Assembly (NCBI GenBank): GCA_029953675.1
Contig: JAMWBK010000002.1
Coordinates: forward strand, 3,286,001 to 3,350,000
Origin: Rhodosorus marinus
Lineage: Eukaryota; Rhodophyta; Stylonematophyceae; Stylonematales; Stylonemataceae
Length of the DNA: 64,000 nt
Direction: 5' to 3'
Shown: positions 45,923-57,664 of the stretch, piece after piece
Numbering within the stretch: position 1 is the first letter of the stretch
Layout: each line of letters begins with the position of its first letter
Translations under genes and position numbers: made by a program
The notes under the pieces: generated by a model
The model's database searches: none
Told to the model about the DNA's origin: nothing
What the model saw: only the letters and a program-made list of their open reading frames with translations

Positions 45923-47684
45923 ATGGTTCTTGGTAGGAAAAAAGACTCTAAGCCAAATACGCCGTGGGATTCGCCCTCTGTTGATGCGGAGAGCGCTTCC
46001 GAATCCTCGAAGTCGGTGACGCGTACAAGCGCAGAGCCCGAGGACAGTGCAGAGGCAGTAGGAGAGCAGCATGTAGAAAATGTAGTAGTGGATAAGGAGG
46101 TGACGGAGGCCACAAACGCGTTTCGTGGTAAGTTGAAGTTTTTTCCGATGAAGTTCAACAACAAGAAGCGGCAGGATGTTGCGGAAACCGCTCCTGAAGA
46201 GGAACCGCAAGCTGAAGTTACGGAAGAGCCGCGAGAAATGTCTTATTTAGAGCACGTATACGGTGAAAAGGAGGATGAAATGGGACAGGAGGCGCAGCTA
46301 GATGAACAGGCGGAACCTGAGGAACAAAGGGAAGCGATCGACGGTGAAATGGCGATTGGTGCTCATTCCTCGGCGGATCTCCAATCCCATTCGACCAGCT
46401 CAAAATCGCTGCCCACACAGACCGTTGCGAAGATTGCGCCTGGCATGACTGCAGAGGGTCTGCCGAACATTGCTGGACCGGTCTACGCCAATGCGTCCAG
46501 AACAAACGTCAATGTGGGCATTGGTGCCGAGGAAATCGCACTCGCTGCCTATGGTGATCAGGGCAGGTCCTCTTCCAAGGCTGCGTTGAATCCCTATGGA
46601 CCTACAGGGAATTTGGGGGTCCCCGGATATGCACCAGAGATGAATCAACACGTATATACTGGAACTCCTTTCGGAGGCGCTGCTGAGCAAAGGCCTGCTG
46701 TACCTGCATATGGTGTCGGCAACGACCCCTATGTATATCCTCAGGTACAAAACCCGTACAAAGCAGCGAACCCGGACGGGATGAGACCAGTATCGGCACC
46801 TATCTCGCCGAATACAACCAGCTCCAGGCAGCTGGATAGAGGCATGCAACTTGTGAAAAACGGCGTAGCTCTAGAGGAAGCGATGGAGTATCAGACTGCG
46901 TACAATACTCACGTAGAGGCAATAGAAACTCTGTTGACTGCGGTCAAGGCAATCAAGTCGGACTATGAACCAGGAACTATGAAAGACGCTGTGCAAACCG
47001 CGGAAAAATACGTCACATTACTGTTCGAGAGATGTGAGTATCTGCTCAAAAGTGGGAAGGCACGGAAACGATCCCAACAAAAGCCAAAGAGCCCGCAGGT
47101 CGACAGAGAAACAATCAACACACCTCCTCCGCAGCGCGGTGTATCGGCAAAGTCGGATCAGCTGTTGGTTGATAGCGACCTGAACTCCTACTTTCCCGAA
47201 GTACCTACCACCGGCGGAGCGAACCTCCGGCCACCGGAAGTATCAGACGAGAATTCGTATTTAGGCAGTGTCGGAAGCTTTGTGCCGCTGGAGCCGGGCA
47301 AACCCGGAGGCCAGATGGGAAACGCGGGAGCCGTAAATGGAGAACACCAGTTGAGGGGTCCCCCAGTGAGCAGGTTTTCTGACTCACTCGTAGATAACGA
47401 CGTTGACGGATCCGGAAGCGTGAGCCGAAAGCCTGGAATGAAATGCAGTATTTGTTTGACGAATGCCGTAACCACCATACTTCCTTGTGGTAAGTGCGCG
47501 CGGAACATTTCGTAAGTCAATGCGTATTGAACGTAGCGCCGATCTGATTTTTTTGTTTTCTATTCCATTCGTAGGCCACACCTATTGTGAAAAGTGTGTA
47601 GATGCAGTGTTTAACACCTTCGAGCAATGCGCTGCGTGTGATCGACCTGTCGAAAGACCTGAAGCCAAAAAGCTTGCGCTCTAG
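45923..47684 (+). CDS. MIT-domain and C-terminal RING-finger protein, probable E3 ligase
   Basis: Two exons: 45923-47489 and 47575-47684 (558 residues). The N-terminal half is disordered, acidic and then Gly/Pro/Tyr-rich. A helical stretch at about 303-380 (RGMQLVKNGVALEEAMEYQ, then YVTLLFERCEYLL) has the three-helix spacing of MIT domains, which bind ESCRT-III tails. The last ~50 residues form a C3HC4 RING: CSIC, then PCGHTYCEKC, then CAACDRP; the intron falls inside the PCG/H part. A RING recruits ubiquitin-loaded E2s, so this is likely an E3 acting on endosomal or ESCRT cargo. The MIT call is weaker than the RING call. Confidence 0.75.
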
Positions 47685-48854
47685 TCGCGAGCGGACGAAT
47701 GAAGATACTCATGCATATGTACTAAGGACGTGTACCAGACCTGAATCTATTAACAGTTGCTTAACAAGAACAAAGAAGAACCCTGATATCAATGCCGATG
47801 ACCAACCAAAGCCACTTGCTTTACGCTTGACTATAGGAGCGTCTGAACCTACACTCGCCTACTGTTTTCCTTCCGTTGTCCATTGACCTTCACACCTTGC
47901 AGAGCAAGGAATGGAGATGCCTGCACAGTGCAGAAACGGATGCTGCACAACATGCGCTGTGAAACTGGTCAGCGGAGGTACGTCTGACACAGCCAACTAA
48001 GATGATGCAGAGATATGCAACTTCAGGGGGATCTCTTATCAATCTTTCAACTTCCAACCCACCCCCCTTTGGATATCCACCCAACACTAGCCTTTCATGT
48101 TTTATTATATAGAAACAGTGTCAGTCGCAAAACTTCGGATGTTCTATCCCCTCATCGAACAAATGGCTTCCAAAACTTGTTTCGAGCAAAATATCTCTAG
48201 CGGACATATATACGCGAAAACCATTGATTCCAGCGATCTTGGAAGAAGGATCTACAATCATGATTAGATTGAAGTTTTTGTAATTTATGAATTGTCAATC
48301 AATATACGCTTTATTTTGGTGTGTAGAAGGGAGCGGTGGAAAAGGCGGGGGAGGGGGGGGGGGAAAAGGAATTCTTGGCGAGGATCAAAACATAGTCTAC
48401 TCACTTGAACGGTGGATCTTTGAGAAAAGAGGTAAGGGATGATATAGGGGTTTAGAGCAAGGGATTAATATGAATTTTGGGTTTTGAAAGGGGAAGCCGA
48501 TTAGTCGAGCTCTTTCTTCGTGGGAAAGATGACGCTTTGTAGTCTGGACGTTGTACGCGCTTGCAAGTTGATGACGGCGAATATTGAGTGGAGGATGAAG
48601 AGTGGTTTTGAACGGTTGGCTTGGACGAGACTGTATGGAAAAGCATATAAGGAGGGGAATGTATTTGTACTTCAGGGTAGGGAGTAGAGGGACGAGAACG
48701 GAGGTGGGGCTTTGTGTTTGGGATTGAAGATATTGGGAGGGGGTGTGAGATGGTGTTTTGTAGGATATGGATGGGGAATTGGGTTGATTGTGAGGAAAGG
48801 GGTTTTGTTGACTTCTGGCGGTGAGAGGTGGGTTTGATGGAATTCTGAGAAAGA
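47685..48854. other. Intergenic, ATP10 leader
   Basis: No gene in 47685-48300. 48300-48850 is strongly G/T-rich on the plus strand (with a G run near 48345-48362) and is the leader of the ATP10 gene. A TATA-like GCATATAAGG lies at 48643-48652. Confidence 0.5.
48643..48652 (+). promoter_or_regulatory. TATA-box-like element
   Basis: GCATATAAGG lies about 203 bases before the ATP10 start codon, at the same distance as the TATATAAAGG element upstream of the gene at 994. Confidence 0.4.
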
Positions 48855-49584
48855 ATGTGGAGGACGTTGAGGCCTGTGGATCATATTTATGCGGTAAGAT
48901 GGATGAGTTCGTCGAGAGATCGTGTGAAAGCCCAGGCGGAGGAGATTATGAAGAGGGAATTTCGGGATTTGTATGATGCCAAGTATGCGAAAAAGAGGGC
49001 GACGGTATCAGGCCTTATCGCGAAGGAACATTCGATTGTGTTCCCGAGAATAAAGACGACTTCGTTGAGCACGAAGAGAATCGTCATTCAGGATGAGGCA
49101 AAAAAAGCCCGCGCGACACTACTTGAGTTGTCGTTTCGAATGAGTGGCGCGAATCAGAACAAGCAATGGATCGACATGTGCGAGAAATCGTTGCGGGAAC
49201 TGAAGGTACAGAGTCTGTACCTCACGGTCAACGAGACGTTCTTGTACAGAGCGTTATCAGGGTTTATTCAGTCAACTCAGCGTAGAAAGATACCCTTGCG
49301 GGATCATGACAGTTACATTGTATTCAACAGTCCTGGCGACGAAATCCTGAAGTTGACCCAGAACAGCAATCGGCTTGTGGGGTATCTTCTTCTTCTGGAC
49401 AGAGAGGTGCGTGGTCAAAGAGCGGCGATCCTGTAATCCCTGAGTTACAAACTGATTCGATATTGCTCCTATTCATCTTCAGGCTAGAGTTCGATGGTAC
49501 GGCTACGGCGCACCGGATGAATCGTCAGTTCATTCCCTTCAAGAAGCTGCTAATGCCGTGGTTGAAGAGAGCAAAAATTTTTAA
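48855..49584 (+). CDS. ATP10: ATP10, assembly factor of the mitochondrial ATP synthase
   Basis: Two exons: 48855-49406 and 49483-49584 (217 residues). It begins with a basic presequence (MWRTLRPVDHIYAVRWMSSSRDR). The fold matches the ATP10 family: FPRIKTTSLSTKRI, LLELSFRMSG, a W in the QWIDMCEKSL stretch, then KIPLRDHDSYIVF and the C-terminal NRLVGYLLLLDREARVRWYG, where family members have GY.FLLD...RIRW. In yeast Atp10 chaperones subunit 6 into the Fo rotor ring. The protein is expected at the mitochondrial inner membrane. The intron splits the last motif; the phase is clean. It converges on the PPR gene. Confidence 0.8.
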
Positions 49585-50109
49585 GTGCGTAGCTCACGAC
49601 ATTTCTTTGTGTAATCTTGATCGTTACGAGAAGGATCGGGGCCTGACTTACAAGTCGAAAAGAAACGTTAGTGTAATGCATTCGTCAGAATCCCTTCACA
49701 TGCTCCAGCAAGGTTGGATTGCAAGATCATTGTTGGGTGCAGACTAAATCTGTGAAAACCGGGCTTTCTCATTCGCAATCACTCGCTCTGGATAATTGCG
49801 CTCGAGAGGCTTAGCTGATTACAGCAGATCACTGTAGTCCTATTAGCAACATAGCCTGGAACTTGCTTAGTTTTCGTTTTACAAAGTGTATAAAAGTGGG
49901 TTGCATGAATGCAACTTAGTCACAACGGCAGGTGTTGAGCATGGGAGAGCACGACCGATGCTTGACGCCGATGATGCGAATCTTGCACGGTTGTTCTGGA
50001 CTGCACAACTGCCCATACTGACGCTATCGACGAGATGCTGACGTAAAAGACAAGCTGAGGCACGGACTAGAGGCTCCCCAAGGATAACTTCGAAAGGACT
50101 CAGAGAAGC
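49585..50109. other. Convergent 3' region
   Basis: 525 bases between the ends of ATP10 and the PPR gene. No open frame of interest. Confidence 0.5.
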
Positions 50110-52228
50110 CTATGTTTCATCAGACTTTTCTGTAGAAGACAAGGTCGGTAGGGACGTACTCGGGGTTCTCCTGACCCATGTGCGGAATAGGTGCGCTTCG
50201 CTAGCTCCGCTTTCCGGTAAAATTTCTCTGATGGAGAAACCTGACGCCTGAGCCTGGTCGAGGATTGCCGTAAGGTCCGGGCCCGCACGACGATCATAGC
50301 AAACCAATGCTGCGATTCTAAACGTCGCCCGATGAACTATGATTCCATCGCGAATTGCACCCTGAATTACGGCGGTTAGGTTGTCGGTATCCCCTTTCCT
50401 CGCTAGGATCCGGACCATAAGATCGCAAGTTGTGGGGTCGCCGCTGAGCTCATGAGCAAGCATCTTCACAGGCACTCTGTTGGATTCCTCAAAGCAGTCC
50501 GAATAGTAGCAGGCACTCAAGATGGAGTTGAAAGAATCCACGTTTGGCGAAACGTTGAAGTACTTAATCATGTTGTCAACTATCACCCACGCCTCGTCGA
50601 AACGGTCTTGCCTAGCAAGGGAAGCGACCAAACAGTTAACGGCAACAACCGGTACCTTTCAACACAGAGCCGACGGATGAGTGGTGCATTCTATTGGACA
50701 GCTTCGAGGTCAGAAGCTCTGAAAGGATGTTCACCATACCTTTTGCTGCCGCCCAGCGCATTGACGAAGGTAATGCTCCATCTTCGACGTTCGCAGGCGG
50801 GACTCACATATGGCGTCGACCAGTCCATCCAGACAACTCGTTGGCGTGATCACTTCTCTGTAATCTAGCTCAAACATGAGATCGCAGGCTGCCTCAACTG
50901 ATCCCTTCAATGCGTGTGCCTCCGCGACGCTGCAGATGACATCCTCTGATGGCTCTGCTGCGGGATAGCTCAGACGATACCATTTGAATAACACGTTCAT
51001 CAAAGCCAGCTCCCCTTGTCCAGCCGACTCCACTATAAGAAGTTTAAAAACTCCGATCTCAACCTTGCTACCGATCTGGTTCAACTGCTCCCAACATTTT
51101 GCCGTCAAGTGCTGGAGGAAGTCGTCCGCCAAGTACAAGTGCTCCAGTTGACTCAGTTCAATCAAGACCTCCATCAAATTCCGTAGGGGAACCAGCTCTT
51201 CAGGTCTACTAAGCAGAAATCTAAGAACCTTCTGACCGTCACCCACACGGCCTCGCTTGAACAGGGACATCAGCAGCTGGCTCTGAGCTTCCTGGATTTA
51301 TCGAAATTCGCACCAAAATTCGATTCATCGCTTGAGCAAGGTCTCTGTACAGTTGCCAGTTGCTTTAAGATCAGCTCGCGACTTACGCTTCCGAGCTTCA
51401 TGTCGATGCTCAGCATTTTCCGAAGGAAACGAAGAATCTCATCTGTCTGCCCAGTTTTAGTGAACCGATCAACAAACAATAGGTATGAGTCTACCGTCGG
51501 CGTTGCGATCCCACCCTGGCGGTGCATATCACCCAGAAGAGATTTCGCTTCATTGAGTTCACCGGCGTTTACGAATGTCTGCAAAGCAATGTTGAAAGTT
51601 CTCGCAGGTACCTCAACTCCAAACCTGCGTCGGGGAATTCAAAACAAAAGCGCGGACAGGTTATCGATCGTGCCGGCAGTTTCCAACATACCAGCTCATT
51701 TCGTTTCTTGCATGATGTTCAGTGGAGACCTGAATACCTCCTTATGTCCTCGACAAGGCCACGTGTAAGCGCCACATCGTTGGCTCTGTTCGCTGTACCT
51801 AGGCGCTGATGGACTAGTGAGCTGGTCATACGATTTTCGCTCGAAGTGGATCCGTACTTCGGATTCCTGGATCTAGTCAACGCTGAAGTACGATGTCTAT
51901 GTACAGATTGGCTCGGGTCTCTCTCTTGATCTTTTTTGAGCAGGGTTTCCGCGAGCTCTGCCGCACTCGTTGTCTCCGGATGATCTTCTTTCGAGGGAGC
52001 ATCCATCGCTCCCATGAGTTGAATAAACTCATCATCAGACACTTCCTTGTTGCTCAGACTCCTATCCTTTCCATTCTCATGGCCTTCCAGATCCTCAAAG
52101 TAGTCAATCTGTCCCCTTAGTCTTCTCACTTTCCTTGAAAACCATCGCACGCCAACAACGGACCACGGCCGTATTGGCGTCGAGGAAGGAGCCAGACTGA
52201 AAATTTGGCTTCTGTCAAACCCAATCAA
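50110..52228 (-). CDS. Pentatricopeptide repeat (PPR) protein, probably mitochondrial
   Basis: Five exons: 52228-51799, 51740-51692, 51624-51387, 51291-50740, 50655-50110 (604 residues). The N-terminus (RPWSVVGVRWFSRKVRRLRG) is presequence-like and is followed by a charged linker. Helical-hairpin repeats then run to near the C-terminus: RTFNIALQTFVNAGELNEAK, DSYLLFVDRFTKTGQTDEIL, VVAVNCLVASLARQDRFDEA and DSFNSILSACYYSDCFEESN. These are P-class PPR units without E or DYW editing domains. PPR proteins bind organellar RNA and control its processing or translation; the target is unknown. Exon 2 is only 49 bases and lies between introns of 58 and 67 bases. Confidence 0.85.
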
Positions 52229-52844
52229 GGCATTATGAGTTTAGTTTGGCCTTTTAACTCCATCTGAGCCATGCATACAGTTCCACAGGAGTCATCCAAA
52301 CCTTGGAAACCCGAATCCACCTCGTTTCGATTCACCCAGTTCGAGCCTGAGCTAGTGCTTCTGCGGACTGGACCAGATGTCCCCAGCTGAAGCATGGCTT
52401 CGAATATAGTTAGTTACTTCTGTATCAAACTTTCCATCCAAATATGATCCTAGCGAATACTAGCTCGACGATAAGACGAGGATTTAGCAGGGAGTCATGT
52501 AGCGAGCCAAGCAGAGGCTAGCCACTGAATTTTCCAGCGGGTTGTACAGGGTCTCAGGGAACTCTGGGAGCTGATGAATTGAGGACTAAGTCTGCGGAGG
52601 ATTGATGTAGTTGAAGAACGAATATTTGCGGCTATGGGCAATCCCTCGGTTGTATAGAAATCGATGGTCCGGTCTTATATTAGAAATAATTACGCTTTAC
52701 AGTGGGAGGGAATTTCGGGTGAAAAAAATTCCTCCCCTTGCAATCGAATCCAAATATCCACCCGATTGGGAGTAGTAGTTGCTTGATTAGTAACAGGAGT
52801 ATGCACTTTTTGTGAAAACTCACTTAGCGTTTTCTGCGTGTTCC
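52229..52844. other. Intergenic
   Basis: 616 bases between the PPR start and the end of the PAP2 gene. Nothing coding seen. Confidence 0.5.
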
Positions 52845-54002
52845 TTATTGCTCACTTGCTCTGTCTGCTTTGCTTTTCTTCTTAAAGATCTCTCTTCCAA
52901 AGAAGATCAATCCACCCTGCCAAATGTCAACGTTCTTACAGTCAAGAGACAGTTTCCAAGGAGGATAAAACTTTTTGGCTTGAAACTTACAGACACCAGA
53001 ATCAAAACGGACAGTAAATTGAGGACTTCCTGAGTAGCAACACTATCAAGCGCCGGAAGAGCTGTCGCCTTGGCGAATCTATGCCATCCAACTCCACCCA
53101 AGGTTCCCAGGCCTAAATGATGAAAACGAACGGGCGAAGAAACATGTTTGGTGTGAGGGACCTCCATGTGACCCGATCTTCAACGACCTGAGAGAAAACT
53201 TGAACAAGCTGTTGGCCATCTCACCAGCTCCAACGGCTACTTGAGCCCATGTATGGTATCCAATGACGACCCTTACGATGGATCCTCCGGCAGTCTGTGA
53301 CGTGAAAGAATTTCGATCAACATTGAGGACAATTGCGATCCGACACAGATGTGCTTCCGTTTCTTACCATAAGCAGCAACCCGATCGATACAAAAGGAGC
53401 GAGGCTGTTTGCATTCCAGATATCTAAAGCCTTTGCAGTTGGAAGCAAAGAGTGTTAATGTTCATCAATCATTTACAGTTTTTCCAACTTGCTGATTTGC
53501 GGTCCGTACCAGGTAGGTTGAGAGGAAGCATAGAACGGTTGCGTGAGAGCTCGGCATTCCGGAGCTCGATGTTCTTTTGTCAGTTGGTCTGCTTTCATTG
53601 ATGATCATCTTCAAGGTCTTAACCAAAACGGTGATGCCCAGGGCTCCGATAAGGTATACGATCGTTGACTGAGGAGAACGGGTCGGTGCTAAGCAGGCCA
53701 TAGTGGTGTGTTTGATATCCGTTTTCAAATGTTCTCGTAGTCTTTCAATCACTTACCGCGTCGTGCTTCACAACCATTGTGGTACCCACTGCAGCAAGTG
53801 TGATGGTCTTCACAGAGTCTGCGAAGAACCTCAACATTCTCTGTTCCTCGTCCTCAACGACAGCAGAGGCTTTTACCTTATAAGCTCGTCGTCGATCGCA
53901 AGCTCTAGTCTTCTGAGTGACAAGTCGTACATGATAACCATTCAAAAAGCTCAGGAGCGGTGTCTCGACAATATTCCCTTCCACTCCAGCTCTTATCATC
54001 AT
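52845..54002 (-). CDS. PAP2-family lipid phosphatase (LPP-epsilon or dolichyldiphosphatase-like)
   Basis: Six exons: 54002-53757, 53668-53510, 53430-53368, 53294-53225, 53112-52991, 52916-52845 (243 residues). The three catalytic motifs are KMIINESRP (motif 1), GMPSSHA (motif 2) and VRVVIGYHTWAQVAVG (motif 3). They are separated by hydrophobic segments, giving a membrane enzyme with about five or six spans. YHTWxQV is shared with dolichyl-diphosphatases and plant plastid LPP-epsilon. The N-terminus up to KVKASA could be a plastid transit peptide, favouring the LPP-epsilon role of making diacylglycerol for galactolipids. The ER dolichol-recycling role is the alternative. Exons as short as 63 bases make this the most finely split gene here. 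Confidence 0.83.
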
Positions 54003-54595
54003 GATCAGCTTCCCACAGATAAATCAGATTCACACATGGATTCGTTCTGCCTCCCTCCCTCTCTCGCGCCGAGATCTTGCTTGTCTCAAAAAGACTATAT
54101 CGGCTTTTTTGCAAGCTATCAGGTTGGGACTGTCCATCACGTCATCTTCAGCATTCGAACGAATCACTCAGATGGCTCTTCTTCTTTGAGAAAGTAGTAC
54201 GCATTCTGTTTTCCTTAAGCGTATTCAACTGCGGCTTGTAGCTGTCTGTATAAACAATTTGGGTCCAGATCGATGGAAAGGGGTCAGGATGGTGAGCATC
54301 GACTTGGAAGTTTTGGCGAGATTTTCCGGTCTGGTTCGCAGAGCTCAGCATTTTCTGCTAAGGCTTCTATGGATCAGTATTGAAGATACCCTCAATATGG
54401 GAAAGCTCGGGTCAGGTCGAATGGTTCTTCTGCAGTGATGATATTGGGATTTACTGTTGATAGTGTAGGATCTGTAGCTTCTTTACTTCTGGGAAAACGC
54501 TTCGCTCTTATCGAACTTGCTGGTTTAACCAGAAGTTTACTGTTTAGTGAATGACGTAGTAACGAGTTCGCGACGGTCCGAGTCGGGACAACACG
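54003..54595. other. Divergent promoter region
   Basis: 593 bases between two head-to-head starts. No gene seen. Frame 53905-54114 (minus) could hold an extra 5' exon of the PAP2 gene but has no supporting signal. Confidence 0.45.
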
Positions 54596-56808
54596 ATGAA
54601 GACGTCTGCGGAAAGTTCGCGTTTCGGCACAGGATTTTTGCACGGGTTTGTTGTTGTTGGCATCATCCAACTGACGCTGTGGGGAGTTCTTCTAAGAAGA
54701 GGAGATTGGTGGCGGAATTCCTCCCCTAAAGCTTTGGAATGGGTTGACGCAGGAGCTGAAGCCGGACCGAACACGGCCAGCTCGAGAATGTGCAGCTTCG
54801 CTGATCGAGGGTTGAGGACAAGGTTTTCTTTAGAATCGAGGTATCGAAACAGCCTGAACATAAGCGAAGTTGGTGAAACGTGGATAGAAGCTATCATCGA
54901 GATACCGAGGGAGGCAGTGAAAATTCGTGTGCACATTGGCAACGCTCGGGAGGAGACGGATCTCGATGACAGGGATGGCGTGAACCCGCTCACCAGAGTT
55001 CTCAGGCTGAATGGACTTGCGCGAAGCACGTCGTATTCGCTGATGGTTTATTCTGTGAACTCCAGAGGTGAACTACTTGCTGCTCTGGTACACAGCCTCG
55101 CACAGGCCTGAGGCACAGGATGGTTATTGAACAAAAGTCTGGCTGTTACTAACGTAGGGAAGTCAGAGCTATTCATAAAACAGGACTTGTTCACGCGTGA
55201 GAGCGCAACGCTTGTCCTCAATCCTTCTTTTGAGACTCCAGGCGTTCCTCCGCATCGATTTTCTCGAACGACCAGGAATGCTAAACTAGCTGCTCGGTGG
55301 ACTCCCATGCTCGGGGCTGGTTACCAGCGACTCTGCGCACCCTTCAAGTTCGAGAATGGAAGGATTCTTCCTCCAAGATCCGGCGACTGCCACCTACTCC
55401 TAGGATACCCAGGATACCCGTTGGATCGGACTGACCACTGTGGAACGCATCAGATGGTAGAAGTGCCGAATCGGCTCTCGCGTGAAGTCTTCATACTACG
55501 CTTCTGGTTCTGTCCAGGTTCTACCGTCGGCCCCGAAGTTAGGGGAGCGAAGTTCTTTCTTAATCTTTCCCTGCTGTTGGATGACGGAGATGTGATTGAG
55601 GGTAACCCACTGTCTCTTCCAGAAGAATCAAGAATCGTGGACCCGTTTGTGTATCAATACTCATGTGTTCGTGTTCATCATGCTTCTGGGGTGAAAGCAC
55701 TCCAGATTTCGTTTCACCTGGAAGGATGCAAATCAACTGGTACGTCCTTCGTTGACGATGTAGACGTCACGGTCGCAGATTCTGAAAGTGACGATGTATG
55801 TCACGGGATATTCGTATCCTCGGCAGATACTCGGGGTTCAATTAGACTACCTGAACGTCATCTTGAGGCGGAAGAGAAGCCGAACCTCGCTGATTTGTCA
55901 CTGGCTGTTCCGCTAACGGCGGAGTTGATGCCTAGACTTGCTGCTCTCAGTGCCACGTACGGAGGACCTGTCGTTGCAAACGTGCTCGTCCGGAATCAGC
56001 GCGAGCTAGAGTTTGCTGTTTCGTTTTGGAAGACCGTGAGGGTTCTTCGGAGAAGGACATCCATTCTGTTCACGCACGTGAACGGAGATGTGGCCCTACC
56101 TGTGAACGCACTTCGCAATGGTGCCGCGTTGATGGTTAAAACTCACTTCGTCCTGCCCGTGGATGTTGACTTTTTCATGTCGAGCGGCACTTCACGTTGT
56201 TTCTATGGAAAATCGAACGTCCTACCAAAGCTGTTTGGCGAAAAGAAGCTGACAGCACTTGTCCTACCTCAGATGATTGTCGAAGATGGTCTTGGAATTC
56301 CGAGTTCAAAGGAGGAGCTCTTGAGCTTGATGCGAGTAGGACTCGCAGCTCCGTACTGCGAGATCGCGCAAACCGGTATCGACCTTCTTAAGTGGGGACT
56401 TGCCAATGACAACCGCGCAGTTTCACCCGCCGCGCAAAGCGAACCGTTCGCAATACTGCGGAGGTCTGAATTTGTCCGGTTTGACGAGCGCTTCACTGGT
56501 TATGGCCTGAACAAGGTACGTGTCTCAAGTGCGATTACAAAACTACCTTGACAACTTCTCAAGAGGGACTTGTCCACTCGTAGGTTTCGTGGCTTGTGGC
56601 TCTCGCAAGCGGAGGCGGGTTCGAGTTCTATGTGCTCTCGGACGCTTTCCTTACGCATCACAATCATGCGGAGAACATATGGTTCAGGAAACGAAACCAA
56701 ACGCTGTACTTTCAAACGTGCAGGCGGTTCTTATCCTACGTCGCTGAAAACGATATGATTCTGTCGAAAGCTCGAGCGCGGCCAAAATCGGTGTTTCTTC
56801 CATATTGA
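54596..56808 (+). CDS. Golgi glycosyltransferase, LARGE/B4GAT1-like (GT49-type)
   Basis: Three exons: 54596-55067, 55119-56515, 56584-56808 (697 residues). A type II signal anchor lies at about 14-32 ([20 protein letters not shown]). The middle region has FETPGVPPH, a beta-rich segment and no clear domain. The catalytic part begins near 400. The DxD metal site is PVDVDFF, and the C-terminal [20 protein letters not shown] plus [15 protein letters not shown] match the glycosyltransferase family that includes LARGE and B4GAT1. Those enzymes transfer glucuronate or xylose; the donor here is unknown. The 51-base first intron is a multiple of three but holds a TG A stop, so it must be removed. Confidence 0.75.
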
Positions 56809-57164
56809 ACGGGGCTGTACTAACAGAGGACACTAACACGAAAAATGAACTAATTACTTTTACTATCCACATCAGTTCCTCACTTTTCTATACCAAGGGC
56901 GGTGCTCCGAACGCCATTCTCAAATCTTGTTTCCGCTGTTATTGTTGTTGTCGCTAACCACGGAATCCAGACACTCGTTTGATGGAGAGGGATACCCGAG
57001 ACAGAGGCTGTTATCAGGCAGCGTAGAAAAACAATACGTTGGAAACTATCTTTCACGTGTTCATGAAGTGGACTGCACCATAGGCCAGCATTTCTCCTGT
57101 TCCTCCAACAACTACCAGCATAGTCATGGATCTGCCCGATGGGCCTGAATTTGGACCCACGATA
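56809..57164. other. Intergenic
   Basis: 356 bases with nothing recognised. Confidence 0.5.
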
Positions 57165-57664
57165 CTAATGCACATGCGGAGATCCAACCCCTACTGACTT
57201 ACGAACGAAACCTTCAACAAGGACGCGTGAAACCTGATATGAATCCACAACTTGCTTAGTAATCTGCGTTAATAGGCCATATCCGAAATCCTTCTTCGCA
57301 TTCTCGGAAAGGGCACCATCCATCGAGGCTTGAAACGGGAAGGGCATGATAGCTTATTCACGTGCAGCAGGACGTGGTCTCCTTCATCAAATGTCACCAC
57401 TTGCTGCGCGTTTTCATATTGTGCTGGGCGAGGTGCCAGATCTCGGATTGAAAATAAACGCACGTTTCGCAGATTTACTAGAGCCGCCGGTGGTAGAGAG
57501 TCATTCGGTTGTGCAAGCCTTCTTCTAACCCTTGCAGACTCCTCAAAGTCGAAAGCCCCTTTAAATGCGTCATCATTGTATCTAATTTCTTCAATAAAAC
57601 AAAGTTTCCTCTCCGGACAACTCGTTCTGTTGATGGATTTTGTTTTTCTAAGACATCCAAACAT
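57165..57664 (-). mobile_element. Ty3/gypsy integrase relic (minus strand)
   Basis: The frame at 57269-57664 includes TFDEGDHVLLHVNKL followed by RFKPRW, the pattern of the integrase C-terminal module. An overlapping second frame (57478-57660) carries further element-like sequence, so the copy is frameshifted. No LTRs or reverse transcriptase are seen. It shares the RFKPR stretch with the relic at 37377-37920. Confidence 0.7.
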
